Shown here: positions 6,476-14,695 of the stretch, piece after piece
Layout of the letters: every line of letters starts with the position of its first letter
Position numbering within the stretch: position 1 is the first letter of the stretch
Source: Geothrix fermentans DSM 14018
GTDB lineage: Bacteria > Acidobacteriota > Holophagae > Holophagales > Holophagaceae
Direction: 5' to 3'
Assembly: GCF_000428885.1 (NCBI RefSeq)
Contig: NZ_KE386810.1
Coordinates: 360,183-394,600, forward strand
Length of the DNA stretch: 34,418 bases
Position numbers and translations under genes: made by a program
Notes under the pieces: model-generated
What the model saw: the letters and a program-made list of their open reading frames with translations, nothing else
Database searches by the model: none
What the model was told of the DNA's origin: nothing

Positions 6476-7669
6476 TCAGGCGATCACCTTCAGCTCGCGT
6501 CCCACCTTGGTGAAGGCGGCGATGGCATGGTCGAGGTCCGCCTTCGTGTGGGCGGCGCTCATCTGGGTGCGGATGCGGGCCTGCCCCTTGGGCACCACGG
6601 GAAAGAAGAAGCCGATGACGTAGACACCCTCGTCCAGCAGGCGCTTGGCGAACTCCTGGGCCAGGGGCGCGTCGTAGAGCATGACGGGCACGATGGGATG
6701 CTCGCCGGGCAGCAGCTTGAAGCCGGCCTTCTCCATGCCCGCGCGGAAATAGCGGGCGTTCTCGTGGACCTGCTTGATGAGGCCCTGGCTGCCCTTGAGC
6801 AGGTCGAGCACCTTCAGCGTGGCGGCCACGATGGCGGGGGCCACGGAGTTGGAGAAGAGGTAGGGGCGGGCCTTCTGGCGCAGCCAGTCGATGGCCACCT
6901 GCTTGCCGGCGATGTAGCCACCGGAGGCGCCGCCCAGGGCCTTGCCGAAGGTGCCGGTCATGAAGTCCACGCGGCCCATGACGCCGCAGTGCTCGTGCGT
7001 GCCGCGCCCGTTGGCACCCATGAAGCCCACCGCATGGCTGTCGTCCACCATCACCATGGCGCCGTGCTTCTCGGCCAGGTCGCAGATCTCGCCGAGCTTG
7101 GCGATGTAGCCGTCCATGCTGAACACGCCGTCCGTCACCACCAGCTTGAAGCGGGCCCCGGCGGCGTCGGCGGCCTTGAGCTGGGCCTCCAGGTCGGCCA
7201 TGTCGGAGTTGGCGTAGCGGAAGCGCTGGGCCTTGCAGAGGCGGATGCCATCGATGATGGAGGCGTGGTTCAGCGCGTCGCTGATGATGGCGTCCTCCTC
7301 GCCCAGCAGGCCCTCGAAGATGGCGCCGTTGGCGTCGAAGCAGGAGGAGTAGAGCTGGGTGTCCTCGAAGCCCAGGAAGGTTGCCAGCTTCTGCTCCAGC
7401 TCGCGGTGGATGTCCTGGGTGCCGCAGATGAAGCGCACGGAGGCCATGCCGAAGCCGTGGCCGTCCATCACGGCCTTGCCGGCTGCGATCACCTCGGGGT
7501 GGTTGGCCAGGCCCAGGTAGTTGTTCGCGCAGAGGCAGACCACGTCCTTCCCGTTCGCCTTCATCTGGGGCTGCTGGGGCGAGGTGATCACGCGCTCGGT
7601 CTTGTAGAGCCCCGCCTCCTTCAGCTGCTCGATCTCGCGGGTCAGATGGGCCAGGTAGGCAGGATTCAC
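6476..7669 (-). CDS. kbl: Glycine C-acetyltransferase (2-amino-3-ketobutyrate CoA ligase)
   Basis: A 397-residue PLP enzyme of the alpha-oxoamine synthase family (E. coli Kbl is 398). The Schiff-base lysine is Lys243 in [21 protein letters not shown] at 209-215 supplies the aspartate that contacts the PLP ring nitrogen and a histidine. [12 protein letters not shown] is near the N-terminus. It cleaves 2-amino-3-ketobutyrate with CoA to glycine and acetyl-CoA, completing threonine degradation started by Tdh. The start is GTG (7667-7669) with AGGAGA six bases upstream. It is convergent with the 81-codon orphan. Unlike the usual kbl-tdh operon, the tdh gene lies about 2.7 kb further on, beyond a plus-strand block, so the two must be transcribed separately. 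Confidence 0.94.
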   Translation of the reverse strand: MNPAYLAHLTREIEQLKEAGLYKTERVITSPQQPQMKANGKDVVCLCANNYLGLANHPEVIAAGKAVMDGHGFGMASVRFICGTQDIHRELEQKLATFLGFEDTQLYSSCFDANGAIFEGLLGEEDAIISDALNHASIIDGIRLCKAQRFRYANSDMADLEAQLKAADAAGARFKLVVTDGVFSMDGYIAKLGEICDLAEKHGAMVMVDDSHAVGFMGANGRGTHEHCGVMGRVDFMTGTFGKALGGASGGYIAGKQVAIDWLRQKARPYLFSNSVAPAIVAATLKVLDLLKGSQGLIKQVHENARYFRAGMEKAGFKLLPGEHPIVPVMLYDAPLAQEFAKRLLDEGVYVIGFFFPVVPKGQARIRTQMSAAHTKADLDHAIAAFTKVGRELKVIA

Positions 7670-7768
7670 GGCGGTCTCCTAATCATCAGCGCCCCATAGG
7701 ATACTGCGGGGTTGCGTGACGGACGCCCGGTTGTGTCACCATCCTTGCGAACTGGAAAGGATCCGATC

Positions 7769-8314
7769 ATGCGCCCTGCCCTGCTCCTGCCCATCCTCCT
7801 CCTGACGCTGGCCTGCAGCTCCAAGCTGGAACGGGCCAAGGCCGAGGACCTGATCCGCAAGGAGTACCCCGTGGTGGTGCCCGTCGCCGTGCCCGAGAAG
7901 GCCTCCGCCGAGAAGGGCAGCCCCGAGTACTTGCGCCTGGTGGCCCTCAAGGAGAGCCTGGACAAGAGCGGCTGGTTCGACAGCTCGGTATCGGCCGAAG
8001 GGGCCCGGGAGTCCTTCACCTTCCGCCTGAAGCCATCGGCTCCCAAGGACATCAAGGCGGCGCCCAAGGGCTTTTCCATGCCCGCAGCCGAGGCGGTCTT
8101 CGTGCGGGCCGTGCGCATGGAGCCCACCCGCGAGGGCGCCCGGGTGGCCTACGAGATCCGCCTGGACAAGCCCACGGCCCAGTTCCCCATCTTCCAGTCC
8201 CTCCATCCAGATGCGAGGATCGGCCAGTCCAAGCAGCGCCACGCCACCTTCGAGCGCCGCCGGGGAAGCTGGGAGCTGACGGGCACGGATGAGACCTTCC
8301 GCAAGGCGGAGTGA
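7769..8314 (+). CDS. Small lipoprotein of unknown function
   Basis: The ATG at 7769 has GGAAAGG eight bases upstream and starts a lipoprotein signal with lipobox LTLAC (Cys16), giving a 181-residue precursor. An upstream in-frame start (7712) would add 19 residues before the signal and is less likely. The mature part begins with a charged helix (KLERAKAEDLIRKEYP). It then has segments alternating strand-like stretches such as ESFTFRLKPS and ARVAYEIRLD, and ends with a strand pair around RHATFERRRGSWELTG. I do not recognise a family. It is divergent from kbl and precedes an MFS transporter by about 70 nt; no functional link is evident. Confidence 0.75.
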   Translation: MRPALLLPILLLTLACSSKLERAKAEDLIRKEYPVVVPVAVPEKASAEKGSPEYLRLVALKESLDKSGWFDSSVSAEGARESFTFRLKPSAPKDIKAAPKGFSMPAAEAVFVRAVRMEPTREGARVAYEIRLDKPTAQFPIFQSLHPDARIGQSKQRHATFERRRGSWELTGTDETFRKAE

Positions 8315-8383
8315 TCCGCGTTACAGCCTCGTTCCTTGGGTCCCGGGGAGCCCTCCATTACCCTTGAAGCCATCGAGGTTCTC

Positions 8384-9727
8384 TTGGATCACAGTCCCGC
8401 CTTCCGTCTGCGCCGGTTCCTGAACTGGTTTCCCCTGGGGCTGACCTACGCGGCCATGTACATGGGGCGCTACAACTTCAACATCGTGAAGAACGACATT
8501 GGCGCCTGGTACCACCTGGACAAGGCGCAGATGGGCCTCATCGCCTCCGCAGGCTTCTGGACCTACGGCCTGGCGGTGGCCTTCAATGGCCCCCTGGCGG
8601 ACCGCATCGGCGGACGCAAGGCGATCCTGCTGGGCGCCATCGGCGCCGCGGCCCTGAACCTGGCCATCGGCCTCATGTTCCTGAACAACCATGTCAGCCA
8701 GGTCCTGGTGAGCATGAGCCTGCTCTGGAGCGTGAACATGTACTTCCAGAGCTTCGGGGCGCTGTCCGTGGTGAAGGTCAACAGCACCTGGTTCCACGTG
8801 AAGGAGCGCGGCATCTTCGGCGGCATCTTCGGCATCATGATCAGCTCGGGCTACTTCCTCGCCACCACCATCGGCGCCTGGCTGCTGGCCAGCTTCCGGA
8901 GCTGGACCGTCATCTGGTTCGTCCCCGCCGCCGCCATGGCCTTCATGTTCGGGGTGGACTGGTTCCTCGTGCGGAACCGCCCCAGCCATGCCGGCCAGGC
9001 GGACTTCGACACCGGCGACGGATCCGACGCCGCCTCCGCGGATGAGACCCCCCTGCCCTTCGCCGACCTCATGCGGAAGGTCTTCCACAACCCGGTGGTC
9101 GTGTCCCTGATCTTCGCGGAGTTCTGCACGGGCTTCGTGCGCCAGGGCGTGATGCTCTACTTCACCGAGTACCTGCAGGAGGTCTACCACCTCGGCAAGA
9201 AGGAGCACCTCTTCTGGTGGACGGGCATCGCCTTCATGGGCGGCGGCATCCTGGGCGGTCTGCTCTGCGGCTGGATGAGCGACAAGCTGTTCCAGTCGCG
9301 GCGCCCTCCGGTGGCCTTCGTGTTCTACCTGGTCCAGGTGGCCATGCTGGGCCTGCTGGGCATGGCCCTGGGCCAGGGCACCTGGGGCGGCCAGGTCTGG
9401 GCCGTGGTGCTGCTGGGCCTCACGGCCATGTTCATCTTCGGCGTCCACGGCATGCTCAGCGGCACGGCCAGCATGGACTTCGGCGGACGCAAGGCCGCGG
9501 CCTCCGTGGCCGGGGCCCTGGATGGCATCCAGTACATCGGCTCGGGCCTCACGGGCTTCGGCCTGGGATGGATCCTCAAGACCTACGGCTGGGACGGCAT
9601 CGCCCTCCACGGCCACCAGCCCGCCCACGCCTGGGTCTGGGTGGGGAGCATCATCCCCTTCAGCCTCCTCGGCGCCCTCATCATGACCCGCATCTGGCAC
9701 GCCAAGGCGGGCGCCAGCGCCCACTGA
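8384..9727 (+). CDS. MFS transporter, organophosphate:phosphate antiporter-like
   Basis: A polytopic membrane protein of about 447 residues with roughly twelve hydrophobic segments. It resembles the GlpT/UhpT/UhpC (OPA) branch of the MFS. The first helix ends in YMGRYNFN, comparable to the YxxRYNF/N region of that group, and the conserved loop is DRIGGRKAI, repeated in the second half as MSDKLFQSRR. OPA members exchange organic phosphates (glycerol-3-phosphate, hexose phosphates) for phosphate, or act as sensors. The substrate here is unknown. I chose the TTG at 8384 because GAGG sits five bases upstream and the protein then begins shortly before the first helix. A TTG at 8336 would add 16 residues. 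It ends before an inverted repeat that separates it from a convergent gene. Confidence 0.85.
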   Translation: MDHSPAFRLRRFLNWFPLGLTYAAMYMGRYNFNIVKNDIGAWYHLDKAQMGLIASAGFWTYGLAVAFNGPLADRIGGRKAILLGAIGAAALNLAIGLMFLNNHVSQVLVSMSLLWSVNMYFQSFGALSVVKVNSTWFHVKERGIFGGIFGIMISSGYFLATTIGAWLLASFRSWTVIWFVPAAAMAFMFGVDWFLVRNRPSHAGQADFDTGDGSDAASADETPLPFADLMRKVFHNPVVVSLIFAEFCTGFVRQGVMLYFTEYLQEVYHLGKKEHLFWWTGIAFMGGGILGGLLCGWMSDKLFQSRRPPVAFVFYLVQVAMLGLLGMALGQGTWGGQVWAVVLLGLTAMFIFGVHGMLSGTASMDFGGRKAAASVAGALDGIQYIGSGLTGFGLGWILKTYGWDGIALHGHQPAHAWVWVGSIIPFSLLGALIMTRIWHAKAGASAH

Positions 9728-9737
9728 ACAAGGATTC

Positions 9738-9796
9738 AACGCAGAGGCGCAAAGGTGCGGAGAGGGTCTTTCTTCGCGCCTTTGTGGCTTTGCGTT
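9738..9796. repeat. GCAGAG/CAAAGG inverted repeat (family 1)
   Basis: The left arm AACGCAGAGGCGCAAAGGTG and the right arm CGCCTTTGTGGCTTTGCGTT are complementary at 16 of 20 positions, separated by about 19 nt that include TCTTTCTTC. It sits in the 80-nt gap between two convergent genes, where it could act as a two-way transcription end. It resembles the elements at 10860-10960 and 14567-14667 in its repeated GCAGAG/GCAAAG units. Confidence 0.6.
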
Positions 9797-9807
9797 AGAT
9801 CATTTGT

Positions 9808-10794
9808 TCATTTGGCGAGCTGGTCGAACGCCGCCTTGAGGCCGCCGTGGATGGCCGCCACGTCCGCGGGCTTCCAGAGCTTCTGGTCTACGCGGACAAA
9901 GGTGGTGAGGTCCTTCCGGTTGTCGAAGCGGGCCACGGGGAGGTGGTAGATCCTGGTCTCGTAGCGGTCTCCGGCCTGGATGAGCCGCTCCACGCGGATG
10001 GTGCCGGGGCGGTCGCTCTGCTCCATGAGCCAGGCCATGTCGTCCGTGCCGTACTGGCCCAGCATGACCTCCATGGGGACGCTGTGGTGGAGGATGCTGC
10101 CCTGGCCATCCGGCCGGCCACGCTCGATGTTCTTCCGGCGGCTCTCCGTGGGATCCACCCAGACGTAGAGCACGCAGGCTTTCTGGAGGATGGCCGGGTC
10201 CAGCGTCTGGAACGCGGTCTCGTAGCCATGGGGCGGGCACAGCGGGAAGGCCGAGCCGTTGGCCCCGCCCCGGGCCGCCTCGATCACCAGGGTGCGGCCA
10301 GCCTTGTCCTGGGCGTTCTGGCGGTTGAGGGTGTCCAGTTCGGCGCGGCACTCCCCTTCCAGGGCCTCGGCCATGCGCACCCGGATGCGGTGGGGGATGC
10401 CGCCCAGATACTCGGGCAGGCCCACCTTGGCGTGGGCCGCGTCCAGCCGGTCGAAGAGATGTTGGGCGGCGCTGGCCACCTCGGTCTGGCGGCTGGCCAT
10501 GAGGTTGGCGTGGTCCTCGTTCAGCAGCTGAATGAGAACGGCCCACGTCCAGTTATCGCGGAAGGGCCGATCGGGGCCGTGGTAGTAGGCGTAGCCGAGG
10601 CCGTTGGCCTTCAGTTCGTCATCGATGCGGTGCATGAGGTGGACGTAGGGGTAGTCGTCCAGCTGCAGCGTGGGCCCCATGTGGAAGTCGTTCCGGCACT
10701 GGTCCGGCGTGAGGCTGGCGAGGTAGCGCCGGACCTCCGACTTGCCCGAGGCGGGCAGGCTGAACAGGAGGATCGTGTCGAGAAGCTGGCTCAT
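9808..10794 (-). CDS. P-loop NTPase/kinase-like protein, function unknown
   Basis: A protein of 328 residues from the ATG at 10792-10794 (GGTGG upstream); an earlier in-frame ATG would add 11 residues without a better ribosome site. The N-terminus reads hydrophobic strand then SLPASGKSE (about 12-20), a Walker A-like loop in which the usual first glycine is serine. This resembles small-molecule or polynucleotide kinases. Later segments include ARGGANGS, a strand VLYVWVDPTESRRKNIERG that looks like the post-Walker B strand plus a lid-type arginine helix, and DDMAWLMEQSD. I do not recognise the family and give no substrate. It is divergent from dnaG, with a long inverted repeat in the shared upstream region. 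Confidence 0.7.
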   Translation of the reverse strand: MSQLLDTILLFSLPASGKSEVRRYLASLTPDQCRNDFHMGPTLQLDDYPYVHLMHRIDDELKANGLGYAYYHGPDRPFRDNWTWAVLIQLLNEDHANLMASRQTEVASAAQHLFDRLDAAHAKVGLPEYLGGIPHRIRVRMAEALEGECRAELDTLNRQNAQDKAGRTLVIEAARGGANGSAFPLCPPHGYETAFQTLDPAILQKACVLYVWVDPTESRRKNIERGRPDGQGSILHHSVPMEVMLGQYGTDDMAWLMEQSDRPGTIRVERLIQAGDRYETRIYHLPVARFDNRKDLTTFVRVDQKLWKPADVAAIHGGLKAAFDQLAK

Positions 10795-10859
10795 GGATTC
10801 CACCGGACGAATCCTCAAATATGCCACGCCCTGGCCATTCGGGAATCAGGGGAGCAAAG

Positions 10860-10960
10860 ACACTCGCAGAGAGCGCTGAGAAAGCGGAGGCTGCAGAGTA
10901 TGCTCTTGGAAGGCACCTGTCTCCGCACCCTCAGCCACCTCTGCGACCCTCCGCGAGTGT
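10860..10960. repeat. Degenerate long inverted repeat upstream of dnaG (family 1)
   Basis: The outer arms ACACTCGC (10860-10867) and GCGAGTGT (10953-10960) are perfect complements. Between them GCAGAG, GCGGAG and their complements (CTCTGCG, CTCCGC) recur, giving an imperfect fold. It is followed by GGTTTCTTTTTTC and, 15 nt later, the dnaG ATG. Because the flanking genes diverge, it cannot be a gene-end terminator here. Any dnaG promoter must lie within or above it. Confidence 0.55.
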
Positions 10961-10987
10961 GGTTTCTTTTTTCTGGAATGTTCAACC

Positions 10988-12712
10988 ATGCGCGACCGCG
11001 AGATCGTCGAGCGCGTCCGGGACGCCACGGATCTGCTGGCCCTGGTGGGCCAGGCGGTGAAGCTGCGCAAGCAGGGCTCGGCCTTCGTGGGCCTCTGCCC
11101 CTTCCACGCCGAGCGCAGTCCCAGCTTCCAGGTGGTGCCGAACCGGGGCTTCTACCACTGCTTCGGCTGTGGGAAGCACGGTGACGCCTTCGCCTGGCTC
11201 ATGGAGCGGGAGGGCATGACCTTCCCGGAGGCCCTGGAGCAGCTGGCCCGGGCGGCGGGCATCGACCTGCCCCAGCGCCGGGAGCGCCCCGCGGCCGAGC
11301 TGGACCTGGAGACCCGCCTGCGGAGCGCCCTGGAGGCCGCCCAAGCCTTCTACGAGCGGCAGCTGGAGCGCCACGAGGGGGCCCGGACCTACCTGCGCCA
11401 GCGCGGCTACGAGGGCCCCTTCGTCGCCGAGGCCGGCTTCGGCGTGGCGCCGGATGGCTGGGATCCCCTGGTGACCCACTTGCGGGGACTGAACTTCTCG
11501 GCAGAGCTGCTGGAACAGGCGGGCCTGGCCAGCCGCAGCGAGCGCGGCACCCAGATCGACTTCCTCCGCAACCGCCTGACCATCCCCATCCACGACGGCC
11601 GGGGCCGGCTGGTGGCCTTCGGCGGCCGGATCATGGGGGACGGCCAGCCCAAGTACCTGAACACCCGCGACACGGTTCTCTTCCACAAGGGAGAGACGCT
11701 CTTCGGCTTCCACCGGGCCAAGGGGGCCATGAAGGACGGCGCCCTGGTGGTGGAGGGCTACTTCGATGTGCTCCAGCTCCACCAGCACGGCATCCACCAG
11801 GCCGTGGCGCCCCTGGGCACGGCCCTCACGGAGGACCACCTGAGGGCCCTGGGCCGCTTCACGCGCCGGGTCATCCTCTGCTTCGACGGCGACGCGGCGG
11901 GGCGGCGGGCCATGGAAAAGAGCTTGCGCCTGGCCCTGCCCCTGGGCTTCGAGGTGCGGCTGCTGGAGCTGCCCCAGGGCGAAGACCCCGACACCTGGTG
12001 CCTGAAGCTGGGCGGCGAGGCCTTTCAGGACCTGCTGCGGGCGGCACCGGACTGGACGGCCTTCATGATCGACCGGGCCATGGAGGGCAAGGACCTGCGC
12101 CGCATCTCCGACCGCATGGGGGCCTTCAAGGATCTGCTGGACTTCCTCCCCTACCTGCCCCGCACCACCGAGAGCCGCGACCTCTTCGCCAGCCTGGCCC
12201 ACCAACTCCAGGTCCCGCTCCAGGAACTGGACCGGGCCGTGCGGAGCCGCCAGGCGCCGGCCCGGGAGACGGAGGTCCCCGCCTCGTCCGCCCCCTCCCT
12301 GGAGGTCGATGACCTGGTCCGCAGCCTCCTGCTCCTGAGCACCGCCGGGCTGTGGGGCCGCGTGCAGGAGGTTCCGCCCGCCTGGTGGGAAGGGCTTGCC
12401 GGGGCCCCCCTGCTCCAGGCCCTCCTGGATGCGGAGGGCGAGCCCTCACAACTCCCGGAGGAGGCCCTGGCGGCCCTGCGCCGCCTGGAAGCCCAGGCCA
12501 GCCGCCAGGATGAGGCGGGCCGAGATGCGGAGGCCCTCTTCGCGAAGCTCGAGGGGCGCTATGTGGATCGGGAGATGCAGGCCAACAACCGGCTTCTCCT
12601 GGATCCTGCCACCCAGGTGGACCCTGCCCTCCAGGCGCGGGTCATGGCCCGCCAGGACGAACTTCTGCGGCGCCAGAAGGACCTCTCCCGCCGGCGGAGG
12701 GCCCCGCGCTGA
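10988..12712 (+). CDS. dnaG: DNA primase
   Basis: A 574-residue DnaG (E. coli 581). The N-terminal zinc finger has Cys37, His40, Cys58 and Cys61 (CPFH ... CFGC). The catalytic core carries the conserved RNA-polymerase-like segment [12 protein letters not shown] and FGGR. The Toprim fold has EGYFDVL with Glu256 and the metal-binding DGD at 300-302. The C-terminal part (after about 420) is poorly conserved and would bind the replicative helicase. It makes RNA primers for Okazaki fragments. It is followed by rpoD, as in the macromolecular synthesis operon of many bacteria, but rpsU is not present upstream. The leader contains an inverted repeat with a T-run close to the ATG, an unusual position for an essential gene. 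Confidence 0.95.
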   Translation: MRDREIVERVRDATDLLALVGQAVKLRKQGSAFVGLCPFHAERSPSFQVVPNRGFYHCFGCGKHGDAFAWLMEREGMTFPEALEQLARAAGIDLPQRRERPAAELDLETRLRSALEAAQAFYERQLERHEGARTYLRQRGYEGPFVAEAGFGVAPDGWDPLVTHLRGLNFSAELLEQAGLASRSERGTQIDFLRNRLTIPIHDGRGRLVAFGGRIMGDGQPKYLNTRDTVLFHKGETLFGFHRAKGAMKDGALVVEGYFDVLQLHQHGIHQAVAPLGTALTEDHLRALGRFTRRVILCFDGDAAGRRAMEKSLRLALPLGFEVRLLELPQGEDPDTWCLKLGGEAFQDLLRAAPDWTAFMIDRAMEGKDLRRISDRMGAFKDLLDFLPYLPRTTESRDLFASLAHQLQVPLQELDRAVRSRQAPARETEVPASSAPSLEVDDLVRSLLLLSTAGLWGRVQEVPPAWWEGLAGAPLLQALLDAEGEPSQLPEEALAALRRLEAQASRQDEAGRDAEALFAKLEGRYVDREMQANNRLLLDPATQVDPALQARVMARQDELLRRQKDLSRRRRAPR

Positions 12713-12735
12713 GGCACAACCTGGAGATCCGGCCC

Positions 12736-12763
12736 TTGCCTGGATCCGCAGATCCCCTATACT
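12736..12763 (+). promoter_or_regulatory. Putative sigma70 promoter of rpoD
   Basis: TTGCCT (12736-12741), a 16-nt spacer and TATACT (12758-12763, five of six to TATAAT). It begins 24 nt after the dnaG stop and about 110 nt before the rpoD ATG. This is the best-looking promoter in the window and would allow rpoD transcription independent of dnaG. Confidence 0.6.
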
Positions 12764-12872
12764 GAAAAGTTCCGGACTCGGCCCGGTACATTGGCCGTGT
12801 TCTGTTTTCCCCTCGGCCGCCGGGTCTTCCCGCCCCACTGGCCCGATGCATGCAGCGCTCTTTGAGGTCCGA

Positions 12873-14567
12873 ATGGTTCCGACGCCGCCACGCGATGCCT
12901 ACTACGCCCTGACCAAAGCCCTGATCTCCATCGGAAGGAAAAACGGATTCCTGCTGGTCGACCAGCTCAATGATTTCCTCCCCGATACCGCCTCCAATCC
13001 CTCGGATCTGGAGCAGGTCATGGGTCTGTTCGCGCGTCTGGGCGTGGGCATCGGCGCCACGGAGGAAGAGGCCCTGGCTGCCCGCGAGGCCATCGAGCCG
13101 GAGTTCGTCGTCGTGGAGGGCGTCGCCAAGGGCGACAAGGATCTCGAGATCGAGATCGACAGCCCCGACAGCGACAAGTTCAACGACCCGGTGCGCATGT
13201 ACCTCAAGGAGATGGGCACGGTGCCCCTCCTCAAGCGCGAGGACGAGGTCGAGATCGCCAAGCGCATCGAAGTGGGCGTGCGCAGCGTCATGCGCGCCCT
13301 CTCCCGGTCCCGCCTCGCCGCCAGCCTGCTCATCGATATCGGCAAGATGCTGAAGGAGAACCCCGGCAAGATCCGCGAGGTGGTGGGTCTCTCCGACGAG
13401 GTGGACGAGGACGAGGATGCCGAGAGCACCTCCGCCACCCAGCACGTGCACCACCAGTTCGAGAAGCTGCTGGATCTGAAGCTCCAGGTGGACGCCGGCA
13501 CCAAGACCCTGCCCAAGAAGCGCAAGCTCGACCGCGAGATCCTCCAGGCCCGCGGCCGCCTCTCCCGGCAGATCCGTAAGCTGGGCCTCAACAGCCTGGC
13601 CGTCACGCGGCTCATCGACAAGATCACCCACCAGCACAGCCAGGTGATGGCCGGCGAGCGCAAGTGCCGCGAGCTGCGGGACCGCCTCAAGAATCCGGCC
13701 TTCGCCAAGCTCAAGGACCGCTACAAGGACGAGCTGGCCCACATCGAGAAGACCCTGGCCGACTTCTTCGAGAAGTACGAGACCACCAGCGAGTACTTCC
13801 ACAAGGACTTCAACGGCCTCAAGGCCGCCGAGAGCATCAGCCGCGCCGCCAAGGCCGAGCTCATCGAGGCCAACCTGCGCCTCGTGGTCAGCATCGCCAA
13901 GCGCTACACCAACCGCGGCCTGCAGTTCCTGGACCTCATCCAGGAGGGCAACATCGGCCTCATGAAGGCCGTGGACAAGTTCGAGTACAGCCGCGGCTTC
14001 AAGTTCTCGACCTACGCCACCTGGTGGATCCGGCAGGCCATCACCCGCGCCATCGCGGACCAGGCCCGCACCATCCGCATCCCCGTCCACATGATCGAGA
14101 CCATCAACAAGCTCATCCGCACCCAGCGCGAGCTGGTGCAGAAGCTGGGCCGGGAACCGTCCAGCGAGGAGATCGCCCACGCCATGGATATGCCCGTGGG
14201 CAAGGTCCGCAAGGTGATGAAGATCGCCCAGGAGCCCATCTCCCTGGAGACCCCCATCGGCGAGGAGGAGGATTCCCACCTGGGGGATTTCATCGAGGAC
14301 AAGACCGTGGTCTCCCCCGTGGAGCAGGTGGTCCAGCAGCGCCTCAAGGAGACCGTCCGCAACGTGCTCAACACCCTCAGCGAGCGCGAGGAGCGCGTGC
14401 TCCGCATGCGCTTCGGCGTGGGCGACGACGGCTCCGAGCACACGCTGGAGGAGGTGGGCAGCGAGTTCGCCGTCACCCGCGAGCGCATCCGCCAGATCGA
14501 GTCCAAGGCCCTGAGAAAGATCAGGCACCCGCGCTACTCCAAGACATTGAAAGCATTCCTGGGATAA
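12873..14567 (+). CDS. rpoD: RNA polymerase primary sigma factor (sigma70)
   Basis: 564 residues from the ATG at 12873, chosen for GAGG five bases upstream; an ATG 27 nt earlier lacks a ribosome site. Domains in order: region 1.1-like N-terminus ([18 protein letters not shown]...); region 1.2 ([16 protein letters not shown]); a non-conserved charged insert; region 2 ([33 protein letters not shown], then [13 protein letters not shown]) for core binding and -10 melting; region 3; and region 4.2 with [18 protein letters not shown] for -35 contact. This is the full housekeeping sigma architecture. It follows dnaG by 160 nt with its own probable promoter. The stop codon overlaps the left arm of a 101-nt inverted repeat, which may end transcription. 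Confidence 0.95.
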   Translation: MVPTPPRDAYYALTKALISIGRKNGFLLVDQLNDFLPDTASNPSDLEQVMGLFARLGVGIGATEEEALAAREAIEPEFVVVEGVAKGDKDLEIEIDSPDSDKFNDPVRMYLKEMGTVPLLKREDEVEIAKRIEVGVRSVMRALSRSRLAASLLIDIGKMLKENPGKIREVVGLSDEVDEDEDAESTSATQHVHHQFEKLLDLKLQVDAGTKTLPKKRKLDREILQARGRLSRQIRKLGLNSLAVTRLIDKITHQHSQVMAGERKCRELRDRLKNPAFAKLKDRYKDELAHIEKTLADFFEKYETTSEYFHKDFNGLKAAESISRAAKAELIEANLRLVVSIAKRYTNRGLQFLDLIQEGNIGLMKAVDKFEYSRGFKFSTYATWWIRQAITRAIADQARTIRIPVHMIETINKLIRTQRELVQKLGREPSSEEIAHAMDMPVGKVRKVMKIAQEPISLETPIGEEEDSHLGDFIEDKTVVSPVEQVVQQRLKETVRNVLNTLSEREERVLRMRFGVGDDGSEHTLEEVGSEFAVTRERIRQIESKALRKIRHPRYSKTLKAFLG

Positions 14568-14667
14568 AAACACTCGCAGAGAACGCAGAGGAGACAGAGG
14601 TTCGCAGAGGAAATCCCTTTCTTTCTCTGCGAACCTCGGTTGGCTCTGCGTCCTCTGCGTGTGTTTT
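14567..14667. repeat. Long inverted repeat after rpoD (family 1)
   Basis: The outer arms AAAACAC/GTGTTTT are followed by imperfect GCAGAG-rich pairing and a perfect 13-bp inner stem (GAGGTTCGCAGAG with CTCTGCGAACCTC). The loop contains CCCTTTCTTT. The whole 101-nt element begins in the rpoD stop codon. The 3' arm ends in GTGTTTTCTC, so it could serve as a terminator. It belongs with the elements at 9738 and 10860. Confidence 0.7.
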
Positions 14668-14695
14668 CTCTCTTCGCTCTTGATAGCCTGACCCC

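Noticed and set aside
12642-14573. Long open frame antisense to rpoD (and similar frames antisense to tamB, gltB, asnB)
   Set aside because: In very GC-rich DNA the complementary frames of real genes stay open. The predicted proteins are low-complexity (His/Leu/Gly/Ala-rich) and show no motifs, while the sense strand encodes full conserved proteins.
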